The position numbers and the translations under genes were made by a program. Positions 1 through 10,047 of a stretch of DNA of 64,000 nt are shown here, piece after piece; position 1 is the first letter of the stretch; each line of letters opens with the position of its first letter. The notes beneath the pieces were generated by a model. The model was given only the letters and a program-made list of their open reading frames with translations. It was not told where the DNA came from and did no database searches. Source of the DNA: Onthophagus taurus (lineage: Eukaryota > Arthropoda > Insecta > Coleoptera > Scarabaeidae); NCBI RefSeq assembly GCF_036711975.1, contig NC_091967.1, positions 21,576,001-21,640,000 on the forward strand, in the 5' to 3' direction.

Positions 1-622
1 TAACCAAAAATTGCGAAATTGTGCAACATTCAGTTATATTTACTGTATATTTTTATAACTTTTGCGCAAAAAATGTATGTATGGTTTCAAACAGATTACT
101 TATCAACAATAAAAACTCATATTTTTAATAGTCGAGGGAACATTGTGGTGCAGAAATATCAGTTTCTCGCCATTTAAGGCTAATAGTCTATTCCTTTTGC
201 TTTCAAATGGCTTCTGCCTCCGAAAACAACTTTTCTAAATATAGAGAACTTCCAGGTGCAGTTGAAAACTTCTTTGACATTGACGCCAAAATGGGGTACA
301 TTTCACGATTACGTTTTCTTCTAATTCTCTATCTCTGATTCCAGATTAATAGATTTAATGATGAGTTTTGTCTTCATTGAAAGCTGTGAGAAGTGGTTTG
401 TAGTAGATTTAATGTAGTTTGTGTTATTTCCTTATGGCAATTCCAAATTGTTTTGTATGGATAGTAAGAATTAATTTTGTTTGCAACATGCTTAACGAAA
501 AATTGCGAAATTGTGCAACTTTCAGTTATATTTACTCTATATTTTTATAACTTTGGCGCAAAAAATGTATGTATGGTTTCAAAAAGATTACTTATCAACA
601 ATAAAAACAAATATTTTTTTAC
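1..622. repeat. Two direct copies of a ~130-bp repeat
   Basis: Positions 1-130 and 493-622 are near-identical direct copies differing at a handful of bases; both contain the stretch AATTGCGAAATTGTGCAAC and then a run ending in AACAATAAAAAC. The spacing is about 492 bp, so the window may begin inside a longer tandem array. No long ORF or known motif is conserved in the copies. The first copy is cut by the window edge, so its true length is unknown. Confidence 0.7.
207..296 (+). other. Possible N-terminal coding exon, unidentified
   Basis: An ATG at 207 opens a 30-codon stretch beginning MASASENNFSKYRELPG and running to a GGGTAC that could act as a weak splice donor at about 297. The composition is less AT-rich than the flanks and codon choice looks coding-like, but I do not recognise the peptide and no second exon can be linked to it. 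It sits between the two 130-bp repeats, so it could also belong to a repeated element. Treat it as a candidate only. Confidence 0.2.
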
Positions 623-669
623 CAACGTTTGGCAAAAGAAATGTACATTAAGAGGTTAAGGGTAAGTCA

Positions 670-1560
670 TCATCTTCACTCATACAAATTGCTACTGTCG
701 TCTCTTACTTCAAAATGTTCCTATTTTCAGTCGTATCAATAACTTCAACTAGCTCTTGGTGATCTTCTATAAAGCAGTTTCCTATTTGTAACGTTTTAGA
801 TCTGATTCCTTTTCTTTCATCTTCTTCAAAAAAAATTATTTTATAACTTGGATCAAGAAATGTTATTCAGAGTATTCAGATTTACCAATAATTGTTCCTT
901 TAAATTAACTAGATACAGATTAGAGAACTTTAATTGTAAATCATCTAAATATTTGTTAAAATAAATAAATATACTTCAGAAATGAGGGATTCATTTGATC
1001 TTACTTTCTTAGTAATTTGTTCAAATGGCGCCAATATTTTTAATGTATCCCACACAGCCATTGTAAAATTTTTAAGTGGAGCATGTTCTATTGCAAAAAT
1101 TGTGATACCTCTTTTTTTGTTCGAGTAGTCGTTTAAGCATATAATAGGATAAGCTCCATCTAGTTGGACCATCTCGAATTAAAAGTTTGGGCGGCATTTG
1201 AAACTGTTCTTCTATGAATTTTAGCTTACAACATGACCATGGTGAATGGCTTTGTGACCTACGATTTTACGACATTTATTAATCAACTCCTTTATCTCTT
1301 CTACAGCGTTTATAGCAATTGCAAGGAATGAAGGAAGCACGATTCGGATTCAATTCCAAAATGCTGTGAAGCTTTCTTCACAATGGCGCTACTATCCCTC
1401 AGTATTAGATCTATTTTTTCTTTTTTATTATTCCACCGATCAAGCATTGTTTGAAACTTGTATTCAATATTTTCACTAGTATGACTTTTAGGAATCTCGC
1501 AAATGTGAAGAACATGTTTATAATCAAATACGTCATTAATAAAATGGATGGTAAAGCTAA
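670..1560 (-). pseudogene. hAT-superfamily transposase remnant (core region)
   Basis: Read on the minus strand, the pieces resemble the central and C-terminal parts of hAT transposases of the Ac/ZBED type: a segment like KFQTMLDRWNNKKEKIDLIL with a following RDSS, then a FNSRW block where the family has RWNST, then a WDTLKILAPFEQITKKV block where the family has the EW..L..L.PFE signature. Several stops and frame changes separate them, so it is dead. The BED-type zinc finger at 2851-3045, same strand and upstream, is probably its displaced N-terminus; the LINE fragment at 1565-2357 lies between them in the opposite orientation. Confidence 0.6.
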
Positions 1561-1564
1561 TATA

Positions 1565-2357
1565 TCTGGTATTAAACCTCCTTATTAAACCACCTCGTTA
1601 TCTCCTAACTTTTCATATATTCTTGTTCTAATTATCTTCACACCTCATTTGGTTGTCGATGGGGAACAGAAGAGTGCTTCAGACATTGGTGGTTTATCAT
1701 AAACTAATGTTGAGTAAGACTCCAAGTTATTTATATAGGAAGATTAATTTTAGAAGTAACGTTCATAATCAATTGACTAGGTTTATTTCCTTTATTTCTC
1801 CACCTGTCCATCGCACGAGTTTGTTTGAGAGATCTTTCTCATACCATGTTTACAAATCCTATAACCTTATTTCGATGGCTGATAGGAAGTTAAGTGTATC
1901 GACGTTCAGGTCTCGGTTATTTGAAAGATTATTCAGATGTCAGTGTGCTTCTCTGTTGCAAGGGGTCCCGATATCGAGTTGCGTTGCGCATGTCACGGAA
2001 TCGAGTTTAGTTAATTAGTTTATTATTTACAACTAATTTAAAAATTTTTTTTTTGTGTTTTGTGTTTGTTACGTCTTCAATTATTAATGTTTAATACCTC
2101 TTTTTGTTATCGAGGTCCAGATGGAAGAACAGGATTTTATTTTCCTGAATCTGCGCCTCGTGAATTGCTTGCCGCACTATGCTATAATAGCTCTCTTTTG
2201 TTTAGATAGTTTTATTTTGTATCTTTTTTTTTCTTTCGAATCATTTATTGTTTTTATTTTTGGTTATATTATCTTGCTACATTATATTGTTTTATTTCTG
2301 TAATTGCTGTGTGGTTTGCCAATAAAGTCTATTATTATTATTATTATTATTATTATT
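1565..2357 (+). mobile_element. 3' end of a Jockey-like non-LTR retrotransposon
   Basis: The frame ending at 2018 gives about 120 residues typical of the region after the reverse transcriptase in Jockey-like LINEs: a block like RRVLQTLVVYHKLMLS, then PPVHRTSLFERSFSYHVYKS and a terminal ADRKLSVSTFRSRL. After the stop there is a 3' untranslated stretch, an AATAAAG signal near 2320 and a pure (ATT)n tail at about 2331-2357, as expected at the 3' end of such elements. It is 5'-truncated and splits the minus-strand hAT copy, so it inserted after that copy. Confidence 0.7.
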
Positions 2358-2850
2358 TGTTTTCTACACTTTAATTTAGGTTTTGTGGTTAAATCACTTT
2401 CTACATACATATATCTAAGTCATATGAGGAATGTGACACTAATTTGACAAATGTTGCTTCATCATTAGTTTCCATGATGATCAGAGTAAAATGATTAGAA
2501 GACAGAAATAAATTTTGGACTTAATATGTCAATAACGTTTCAATTATTCTTCAAAGAATTTTTTTTTTTTCAAATTTTGGACTAAAAACGAAAGGATTCC
2601 TTTATAACCAAAACATTTTTCCTTGTAATAAGGTATTTTTAAATAATGTTACTAAAAATGAAATACTGTGTTTTAGAGCATTATTTGAGCATTAGTTCAT
2701 TTTTGTTAAAAGTGGACTTACACCCCTTTAGCCGTCAAGTACAGATGTAATTCTTAAGAATTTTTGCTGTTTATATCCCGTTTTTTAACATTGTAATCAG
2801 TTATTTTTCGCAGTATACTTGATTGTTTAGTAGATACAAATTTGTTTATG
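2358..2850. other. AT-rich spacer, nothing recognised
   Basis: No ORF, inverted repeat or conserved block is visible. It probably belongs to the body of the interrupted hAT element on the minus strand. Confidence 0.4.
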
Positions 2851-3045
2851 TTACTGGCTGTAGATTCTACCACTTATTCTTCGTGTTCTTTCTTGTGAAC
2901 AATGTTTTAATAAAAATGATGTGGAAGCAAATTTACCTATACTACATCTGGTAATTGCTTTACCACACAAAGCGCATTTTGCGTGTAACACACTATCACT
3001 GTCCAAAGAGAAATAATTCCACACTTTACTTTTCTTACAAAACAT
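2851..3045 (-). pseudogene. BED-type zinc finger fragment
   Basis: A 64-residue frame shows the BED finger layout: a SKVWNYF aromatic start, C-x2-C in AKCALCGK, an STSFLLKH block and a cysteine two positions after the histidine. BED fingers form the DNA-binding N-terminus of hAT transposases and of host genes derived from them. The frame stops right after the finger. Same strand and order as the hAT core at 670-1560 suggest one broken element. Confidence 0.6.
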
Positions 3046-3855
3046 GATGCTTCCAACTACTTACAACATCAATACACCAGATACAAGGTTTCTACCCAGT
3101 CCCAGAGTTGTGCTTCCTACCTGGTACCTTGCAGTGTAATAATTGGTACCCAGTGTATCTCTACTTTTAACAATAGATTTTTTTTTTAACATTTCATCAT
3201 GCTTACAAGAATCAAGAACACACAAAAAACAGCACATACCGAAAGTGTCAATTTAAAGCATAATACACACTTAAAAATACCAAGTAAATTGAACAGACAG
3301 AAACACTATTAAATGCTGATTCAAGAAAAAATTTTAATCTCACAAAAATTATTTTTTGTAATTCGCGACGATAATGAAAGCTATTACAGTATTCAATCAG
3401 GTGCTGTAATGAGATTTTAGTAACATTTTATGGAACCAATTCAAGTTGGTGACATTGTATCATTAATTTTTCAAGTTGTCAATGTGAAAATTTTTGTCTA
3501 TGATGTTTAAACACGTTCTTAGCATCAAATACAAGGTCCACAATGATGAGGACATTGAAGTGTGAGCAATTTCTCTTATTTTGGGAGGTGTACATGAAAC
3601 ATTTTTTCAGGTGAATACATTTTGTGTTTTGACAATTTTTAATTGTCAATTCAAATTTCTATTTTCAAGTGTTACCAACTGCTACATACCTATTTCCCTA
3701 CATTGTCAAAATTTATTTTATTTTTGTTATTAAAAAAGAATAAAAACGCGAATTACAAAAAATGGCAGAAAAAACACATTTCATAAGACTTAAAGCACTC
3801 ATTCACTAAAAACTAATGTCTTACATAACTAGTTATTTAATATATTATAACATAC
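3046..3855. other. Non-coding; 16-bp inverted repeats at 3352-3367 and 3746-3761
   Basis: No coding potential is seen. TTTTTTGTAATTCGCG near 3352 is matched in reverse complement by CGCGAATTACAAAAAA near 3746, enclosing about 410 bp, which could be a small non-autonomous DNA element. No target duplication was found. For the NVL-like gene on the minus strand this stretch would be intron. Confidence 0.3.
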
Positions 3856-4954
3856 CCCTGCAATTGCATTAGCAATGAGTGTTTTTCCACATCCAGATGG
3901 TCCTTGTAATAAAATACCCCTCGGTGGAGGAACCCCAATTTGTCTATAAACTTCCGGATGTTTCATATGAACTAATAACATACAAATTTCCTCCAAAATC
4001 TTTTCATTTCCTCCTACATTTTTAAAGGTAACAAATGATTCCTCCAAACTTGCCACAGTCTTCTTCCTTTTCACAGAAAGCAATGTATTATACGAATCCA
4101 TCTTTCGTTTTTTTCCACGGCCCATTTGCGCCCTTGATCTTTCATTATTTTTTAACATTTCAGTTTCGACAAAGTCTTCAGGTAAAACTGTATTCTCATG
4201 GGATGTTGATGGGCCATTTGTAGGTTTTTTCATCCTACTTCCATCATCAGAATCATCACTGCTGATATCGATGAGTTCATTTGAGTCCACAGGAGTTTTT
4301 GGGATATTCCTTTTGTAAACATCTGCCAATTGACCATCCATCTAAAAAAAGTTAGGTTAACATAAGTTGTCAAAAAAAAACAAATAGATTAAAATCATAC
4401 AAAGTGACCAGGAGCTACTTCTTCATCACTTAAATCTTCTGAAGAGCTCCCTTGTTGGTCATTTACACCGTAAGCTCGTAAAACTGATAGATACGCTTGC
4501 TTAACGGACGCGCGAAACCCTTCACGCTTACGTTTCGCATACTCTTTATAAGTTCGTTGTAACTCATCAGCCATATCATCAATTGTGATGTATACCTTGT
4601 CCACATGCGATTCTAAATACTAGAAAAACAAGGGTAATAAAAGAAAATGATTAACACCTATAAGAATATAAGTTAACCTTGTTTACTGGTAGCAATGAAT
4701 TTTCAAAAATATTAATTAGAGTTCAAATTGTATTCAGTTTCTATTAATGATAATGATTGAATGAATATGAAAAATGCTCGAAATCTTACTTTTTGGACGC
4801 GAGGTATTAAAACCCTGTCTGCGGCAACGAAAGGTAACCTATTCATATCCCCCTCCAGGCTGTGCTTTTTCACAACTGGATTAAGATATTTTTGATTATT
4901 AGTATTTAACGGTATCACTTCTATTCCTCTGCAAGTACTTATTTTTCCCATCAT
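3856..4954 (-). CDS. NVL-like AAA ATPase, N-terminal three exons (tandem paralogue, partial)
   Basis: Three minus-strand exons can be joined with good GT-AG sites: 4954-4790, 4619-4401 and 4341-3856. The product parallels the N-terminal half of NVL at 10048-15251: LIPRVQK followed by YLE at the first junction, a DELQRTYKEYAKRKREGFR block, an acidic Ser/Asp-rich linker, basic KRKK runs, then the start of the first AAA domain (FKNVGG, PPPRGILLQGPSGCGKTLIA) ending after AIAG at the exact splice position used in NVL. One intron (4342-4400) is absent from NVL. The start may be at 4954 or, by comparison with NVL, at 4846. No further exons appear to the left, so the gene either continues beyond the window after an intron over 3.8 kb or is a truncated duplicate. 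The open frames and intact splice sites favour a functional gene. Confidence 0.7.
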
Positions 4955-5499
4955 CTGCTAAACGAAAAAACGAGGCGGTTTTTGTAATCCGCGTCACCGC
5001 AATTACGCACCTAACCATAACACAAACGAACGCTTTTTTATTAGCGCCCCCTACCGTCCAACACAACATAACCTTAAAATTATTGTTTTATTTCAATATT
5101 TTAAAATATCACGTATAATTTCAATGATGATATATTAAATTAGGTTTAAATATGATTATTGTATATTATTTACCGTGATATAATGATAACTAAAAGTAAT
5201 TAATAAAAATACAGTTTCATCAGCGCCCTCTATTATTGAATCAAATCTAACCTTAAAATTTATCTTGTAATGCTGCATTTAACTATGATTTAATTAATGT
5301 GTTTATGTTTAAGCATAATCATCGTATGACGAATAGTGATTAACTTAAAAAATGATTATTAAAATAATATTTTATTAATATACCTTATTTTCTTATTATT
5401 CGTTCCAATTCAACGCAACTAACTTAACTTCGTTTATTTCAAAAACTAATTGGACTACACTCAACTTTCGCACTTTTTTTGACATCGGTGTATTTTTAA
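4955..5499. other. AT-rich intergenic sequence upstream of the NVL-like gene
   Basis: Presumed promoter side of the minus-strand NVL-like gene. The part nearest the gene (about 4970-5060) has several CG dinucleotides, the rest is AT-rich. No motif could be assigned. Confidence 0.4.
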
Positions 5500-6073
5500 A
5501 ATGGGGTCATACACACTTATTAAATTTAGAGAAAATTTTTATGTCAAACGATATATGCAAGTATATGCATGAACACAAAGTAAGAGAAATATTTTGATCA
5601 ATTTTATATTTTGCGTAATTTGAAGTGAAAAATAGCAAATATTCAAACGAAATAATTTCGCGGCTTTTCTGTGACGTAGGAACCGCACTGCCTAAAACAA
5701 GTTAAATTGTCCGTTAGATAGCGCTGGCGGTGTGACAGTGTCAAAATAAAACCATGGATGTAATAGAGTGTCTCTATTACATCCATGAACAAAACATAAT
5801 AAACATAACCTACAAACACTCTATCTCTTTTCAATACAACCTAAATGACGTTTATCTCTTTCTCGCATTTGAGCGGGGAGCAGGGGACGCAAAAGTGAGA
5901 ATCGTACGTCATCAACGCGGGAATTTTAAAAGCGCAAATGGGTATATAAATTTTCAATAATTTTTTTAACAATGACTTTGTTCGAAAATATTAAAAAAAA
6001 AAATAACGGTAACTATATTTTTATATAAACTTTCAGAAAATATAATAAAAAAAAAATCGTGTATGACCCCATT
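5500..6073. mobile_element. Candidate MITE with 15-bp terminal inverted repeats
   Basis: AATGGGGTCATACAC at 5500-5514 is perfectly matched in reverse complement at 6059-6073. The 574-bp interior has only short chance ORFs. The target duplication is not clear (TTAA-like sequence lies next to both ends but not in register), so the superfamily is not assigned. A 35-bp perfect hairpin sits near the middle. Confidence 0.5.
5753..5787. repeat. Perfect 16-bp-arm hairpin
   Basis: CATGGATGTAATAGAG is followed after 3 bases by its exact reverse complement. It lies inside the candidate MITE. Confidence 0.85.
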
Positions 6074-7660
6074 AACAAATTCTTTACCATCTAACAGTAT
6101 ATTGATTAGATTATATTTTATGTGTTGCAACTCGCTAAAACTTTCTTCGTAATTAAAAAAACATACAATAACTTAATTATGATTAAAATTTGATATCTCC
6201 GTATATCTCATGAACGAAAAATAGATGGCATGTTAAAATTATCATACTTTCATAAATTATTGACTTTGTCAAAGTCATTTCTTTATCAACTTGTAGTAAT
6301 ACATAAATAAATAGAAACTTCCTGTCGTTTCGACAATTTCATCCAGATGGTTGTATGTAAGTTCCAAATTCCTTTAGCACAGGCAGAGAGACACAAAACA
6401 GATTCCAGGATTAACCCTATTTGGGGTACACTTGTACCTCAATATAATGTAGAATGTAGCATTCGAGGGTTAACAGAGCAATAGAATAACAAATTCAAAA
6501 AGCAATAAATGAGAAAGGTCCAACAATATCTGGCTATTTGCCACATGAAAGACATTACGCAGTCCAAAATCTCTATCTATCTTCCAAAATTATTGTAAAG
6601 ACAGATATGTATATGACAATCAGATCTAATAACAAGACTCCAAACCACAAACAGTGGAGTGTCTCATTTTCATACGATTGCTACTTACAATTAGAGATAT
6701 TTTTAGAGGTTGCATTTCCTATTGATGTCGAAGAGCTACCTGGTTTTGTATACACGTTTTTAACATATTTAATCACATTTAATGCTTTTGAACAAAAATC
6801 AACTTTTGATAAGATCAACTCAAAGTTGAATCAACAAATAAATAATACAAAACTTTCAGCGATTTTAACAGTTTTTCGCCGATTAGCGATGGTGATTTTT
6901 GTAGAGAGTAGATAGGGAGAAAAATAGACCAATTATGTACCTTGTGTCCAACCTTTTTTGTATAATCCTAGGAAATTTCCTAGAATCTTATGCTCTTGTA
7001 GCATTTTTCTTCTTTAAAGATTCTAATTTCTGCAGTTGATTTATCATTTGGTTTTGTGTCTTTTTTAGAGTTCATTTCTTCTTTTCTCTTCCATAAATAA
7101 ACCTTACCAAATCCGTTATTGATCAAAATGTGCTCTATTCCTGAATATATGTCCTAATCTTTCTTCCCAAGCTAACCTTTACCTATCCTTGAAGTTCTAG
7201 CACTATTTGTTCTTCACAAGATTTCGGCGATCAAAAAAAGTGGCTAAAGGAAATGTTGTAAAGTTGTCAAAACACCGGTTGGTTTCTACCAACACGGTGA
7301 GGGAGGATCATCTAAGAATGATGAGAGAGCCGCTGCCTTAGATTTCGTTTCCTTCGATACTAAGATATAAAATAAGCACCGAAGGCGCACTCAACTAATT
7401 GCACCCTATACCTGAGCAACGGATACTAAATATATTCTGAGACTAAAGAATAAATTTTTCAACTACCCGTCTCAAAGCAAGCACCAGTAGAAGATCACGG
7501 ACTGAATACAATAAACAGCGAAAAGTTGTTGCTACCTATACATTTATCATCCCAAAGAGATATCAACAACAATCCCTCAACTCTGGTTATTGAAATCCTA
7601 GTCTCGCCGAACACGTGAAGAAGACAAGTGCCAACCACAACAAGAATTAGAATTCATATT
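6074..7660. other. Non-coding or unrecognised; one 125-codon ORF
   Basis: The largest frame (6538-6915, plus) encodes 125 residues that I do not recognise and that lack a clear domain. A 16-bp palindrome CTAGGAAATTTCCTAG lies near 6968. The part after about 7250 is richer in G and C and may be the 5' untranslated or ORF1 region of the LINE that follows. Confidence 0.35.
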
Positions 7661-7669
7661 AAAAAAACG

Positions 7670-8740
7670 GAGTCAAGTGTGCTACAAAAGAAGGAATTGT
7701 GCAATAATTAGTACGAAAAGGCCTTCTCTGGAAAAGGCACCGATCCATCCTCAGAGGAAATACTACCAACGGCAACCAAAGGTAAAGAAAATCGTTATAA
7801 AAAGCTGGGTCAAAATGCAGCAGGCAAGAAACTGGGTCAGAAGAATAGGGTGCTTGTGCTTTCTGATAGTCATGGCCGCGACTCCAGTCTCTTTCTAGCA
7901 AAATGTTTAAATGGTTATGACGTTCTTACTGTATGTAAGCCAAATGCGTGTTTAATGCAATTACGGTAGGTGTGCCTCAAGGTTCAAATTGGGACCACTG
8001 TTGTTTTTGATATATATCAATGATTTGCCGAAAAATGTGTCAAATTTATCTGATGGATCGGTAATAATTTTTGCTGACGACACCACTGTTATTAATAATA
8101 ATAAATGATATGATGTGGTCGTGTCATAAAGTGCTGCTGCGAGAAGCGATGTCGAACTGTGGTTTAACTGCAATAAATTAAAATTAAATACCGATAAAAC
8201 GAATATTTCCGTATTCTCGCTACGGCAGTATCTAGATAACATGCTCAATTGCAGTTTCAATTGCAAAACCCCTGTAAAATTTCTTGGGGTGTGTTTGGAC
8301 TCAAAACTGTGTTGGGACCATCACATTTCTTACAGTTGCAAAAAGCTTGGTTGCACCATTTACTTTCTTCGCCTTTTGAGTGCGAGTGTTTCGAGACTTG
8401 TTTTGAAGACAGCCTACTTTGCTCTGTGCCAATCACTAATGATGTACGCTCTTGTGGTCTGGGGCTGTGCAGCCAGTTTTAAGAGAGTCTTTAGGTTACA
8501 GAGGAGAGCTATTAGGATATTAAATAACAAACTTCCTAGGATTAACATCATCACACGGCCTAATTGTATGTATGCAGCCAATACATTAGGAAGACTAAGA
8601 TTAAATGGACATCGATATCGACACCTTGATAAGGAACTAACACATTTGCAACCGTGTTCGTTTGGTTATTCATGAAGATGATCATAAAAATGATAATTTT
8701 CAAAAAATCATCTTGACCTTATTTATGGGAATTATACATA
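7670..8740 (+). mobile_element. Jockey-like LINE, internally deleted
   Basis: At about 7840-7950 a frame reads RVLVLSDSHGRDSSLFLAKC, like the esterase-type block found in ORF1 proteins of some LINEs. It joins directly to reverse-transcriptase sequence from about 7960: GVPQGSNLGPLLFLIYINDL, then FADDTT (the YxDD box), then from 8241 a 144-codon frame with FLGVCLDSKLCWDHHIS and the RVFRLQRRAIRIL block of the thumb/C-terminal region. Stops lie at about 8105. The palm N-terminus and endonuclease are missing, so this is a deleted, inactive copy. Confidence 0.65.
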
Positions 8741-9665
8741 TAATAATTTTTGTATAAAATTAAAGGTTTAATGGTCTAAGTATATTGAAGTTAAATAACA
8801 TATAAATGATGAAATTTTGGAGCACTGAAATTTTTCAAAAGATTGTAGCGAATCATGGGTTCGGTTAAATTTATGGATTGATTTTCAATATTTGTTCTAT
8901 TATTTTGAGAAAGGTTCTCTGTATGATTTCTCCCCTACTTTAGTTGATTGTTTAGGTTAAGAGCGCTCGAAACGAAGGGTTTAAAATCTCAGACGGGAGA
9001 AAGGGTGGTTAATTAAGTTAGAATTAATTAAAGTCATTCAGAAGAATCACTTGGTAGCCACTGAAGAACGAAATTAGAATCAGTCAGTTTTGAAGCAGAG
9101 ACAAATAGTCAGAAGTTGAGAGTTGGTGACGGTTACTTAAAGACGTTGGAAACAAGTGGTCCCGGATGAGTCCTGGTCAATAGGTCGAGGTAGAGTCAGT
9201 TCCAGTTGATGGAATAAAAGAAGAAGAGTTCTACTTCCAGAACAGGAGTGAGTTCGATCATGAGTTGGAGTTCCTAGGATGAAGTTTAGTGGAAAAGTTC
9301 AGTGGAAGAGTCGAAAACCAGAAAAGAAGAATAGAGTTGAGAAGTAAGATCGTCGGTCAAGTAAGAGAAGCCCGTTGCAACGATGAGATTTGAAACCCTT
9401 TGTGAGTAATTTTAATTAACGATTGTACTAATTGTTTACATTCTATTTGTTTGGTATGTCTTATTTTATGTTTTATTTTCTTTTATTTGCTATTTCTTGG
9501 CCAAATTCAATAATTGCGTGACAAATTTCTATTTGTTGAATACACATTGCACACCCAATGTAGGAGCCGCTCCTTACATAACTGAACTCTATTTTTTTCT
9601 TAACCTAACAATTAGAGAAAAATTTAATAAAATCATTCTGACCTTATTTATAGGAATTGGGTGAT
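8741..9665. mobile_element. Possible solo LTR or other insert between short direct repeats
   Basis: Similar sequences at 8700-8730 and 9625-9655 (both with TGACCTTATTTAT and GGAATT) flank a block of different composition: purine-rich, with an element-like sequence starting TGTAGCGAATC near 8847 and ending with GGAGCCGCTCCTTACA near 9581. The TGT...ACA ends suggest an LTR of about 740 bp, but no matching target duplication was found next to those ends. No ORF is present. Confidence 0.3.
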
Positions 9666-10047
9666 AACATTTATCTCAGATTACACCTAAAAGCCTATAA
9701 TTTAAGCTCATTGACAGATATCTCTATGAAATTGATTAAACTTTTATTTTTTATCATAACCAAATAAGTTGAACAACTCACACTAGATGCAAAAAGGAAA
9801 TTCTGCCACCCCAACTAAGATGCATGTCAACGATTTTCGATCTGCACCTTCCAGATAACAACATGAACATCTTTCTGTTGAGCAAACACCTTGAAGTTGA
9901 CAACTTGTTGCTAAATAAAATGTGCCATCATAAAATCATTTTACCAAATTAGAATTTGCTCAATTAGTTTGTGTAATAAACAAGAACAATTCTATTATCA
10001 ATATTTTTTTATTAATTATTATAAAATTATATTATTTAGATTTAAAC
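9666..10047. other. Intergenic, downstream of NVL
   Basis: AT-rich sequence downstream of the NVL stop on the minus strand. It should hold the NVL 3' UTR and polyadenylation site, since several AATAAA-like strings occur on the minus strand (for example TTTATT on the plus strand near 10005). Nothing else is seen. Confidence 0.4.

Noticed and set aside
6538..6915. 125-codon plus-strand ORF
   Set aside because: No domain, weak coding character, AT-rich context and no splice or promoter support; reported only as an unassigned stretch.
7659..7901. Minus-strand 80-codon ORF
   Set aside because: Shadow of the plus-strand LINE ORF1 region.
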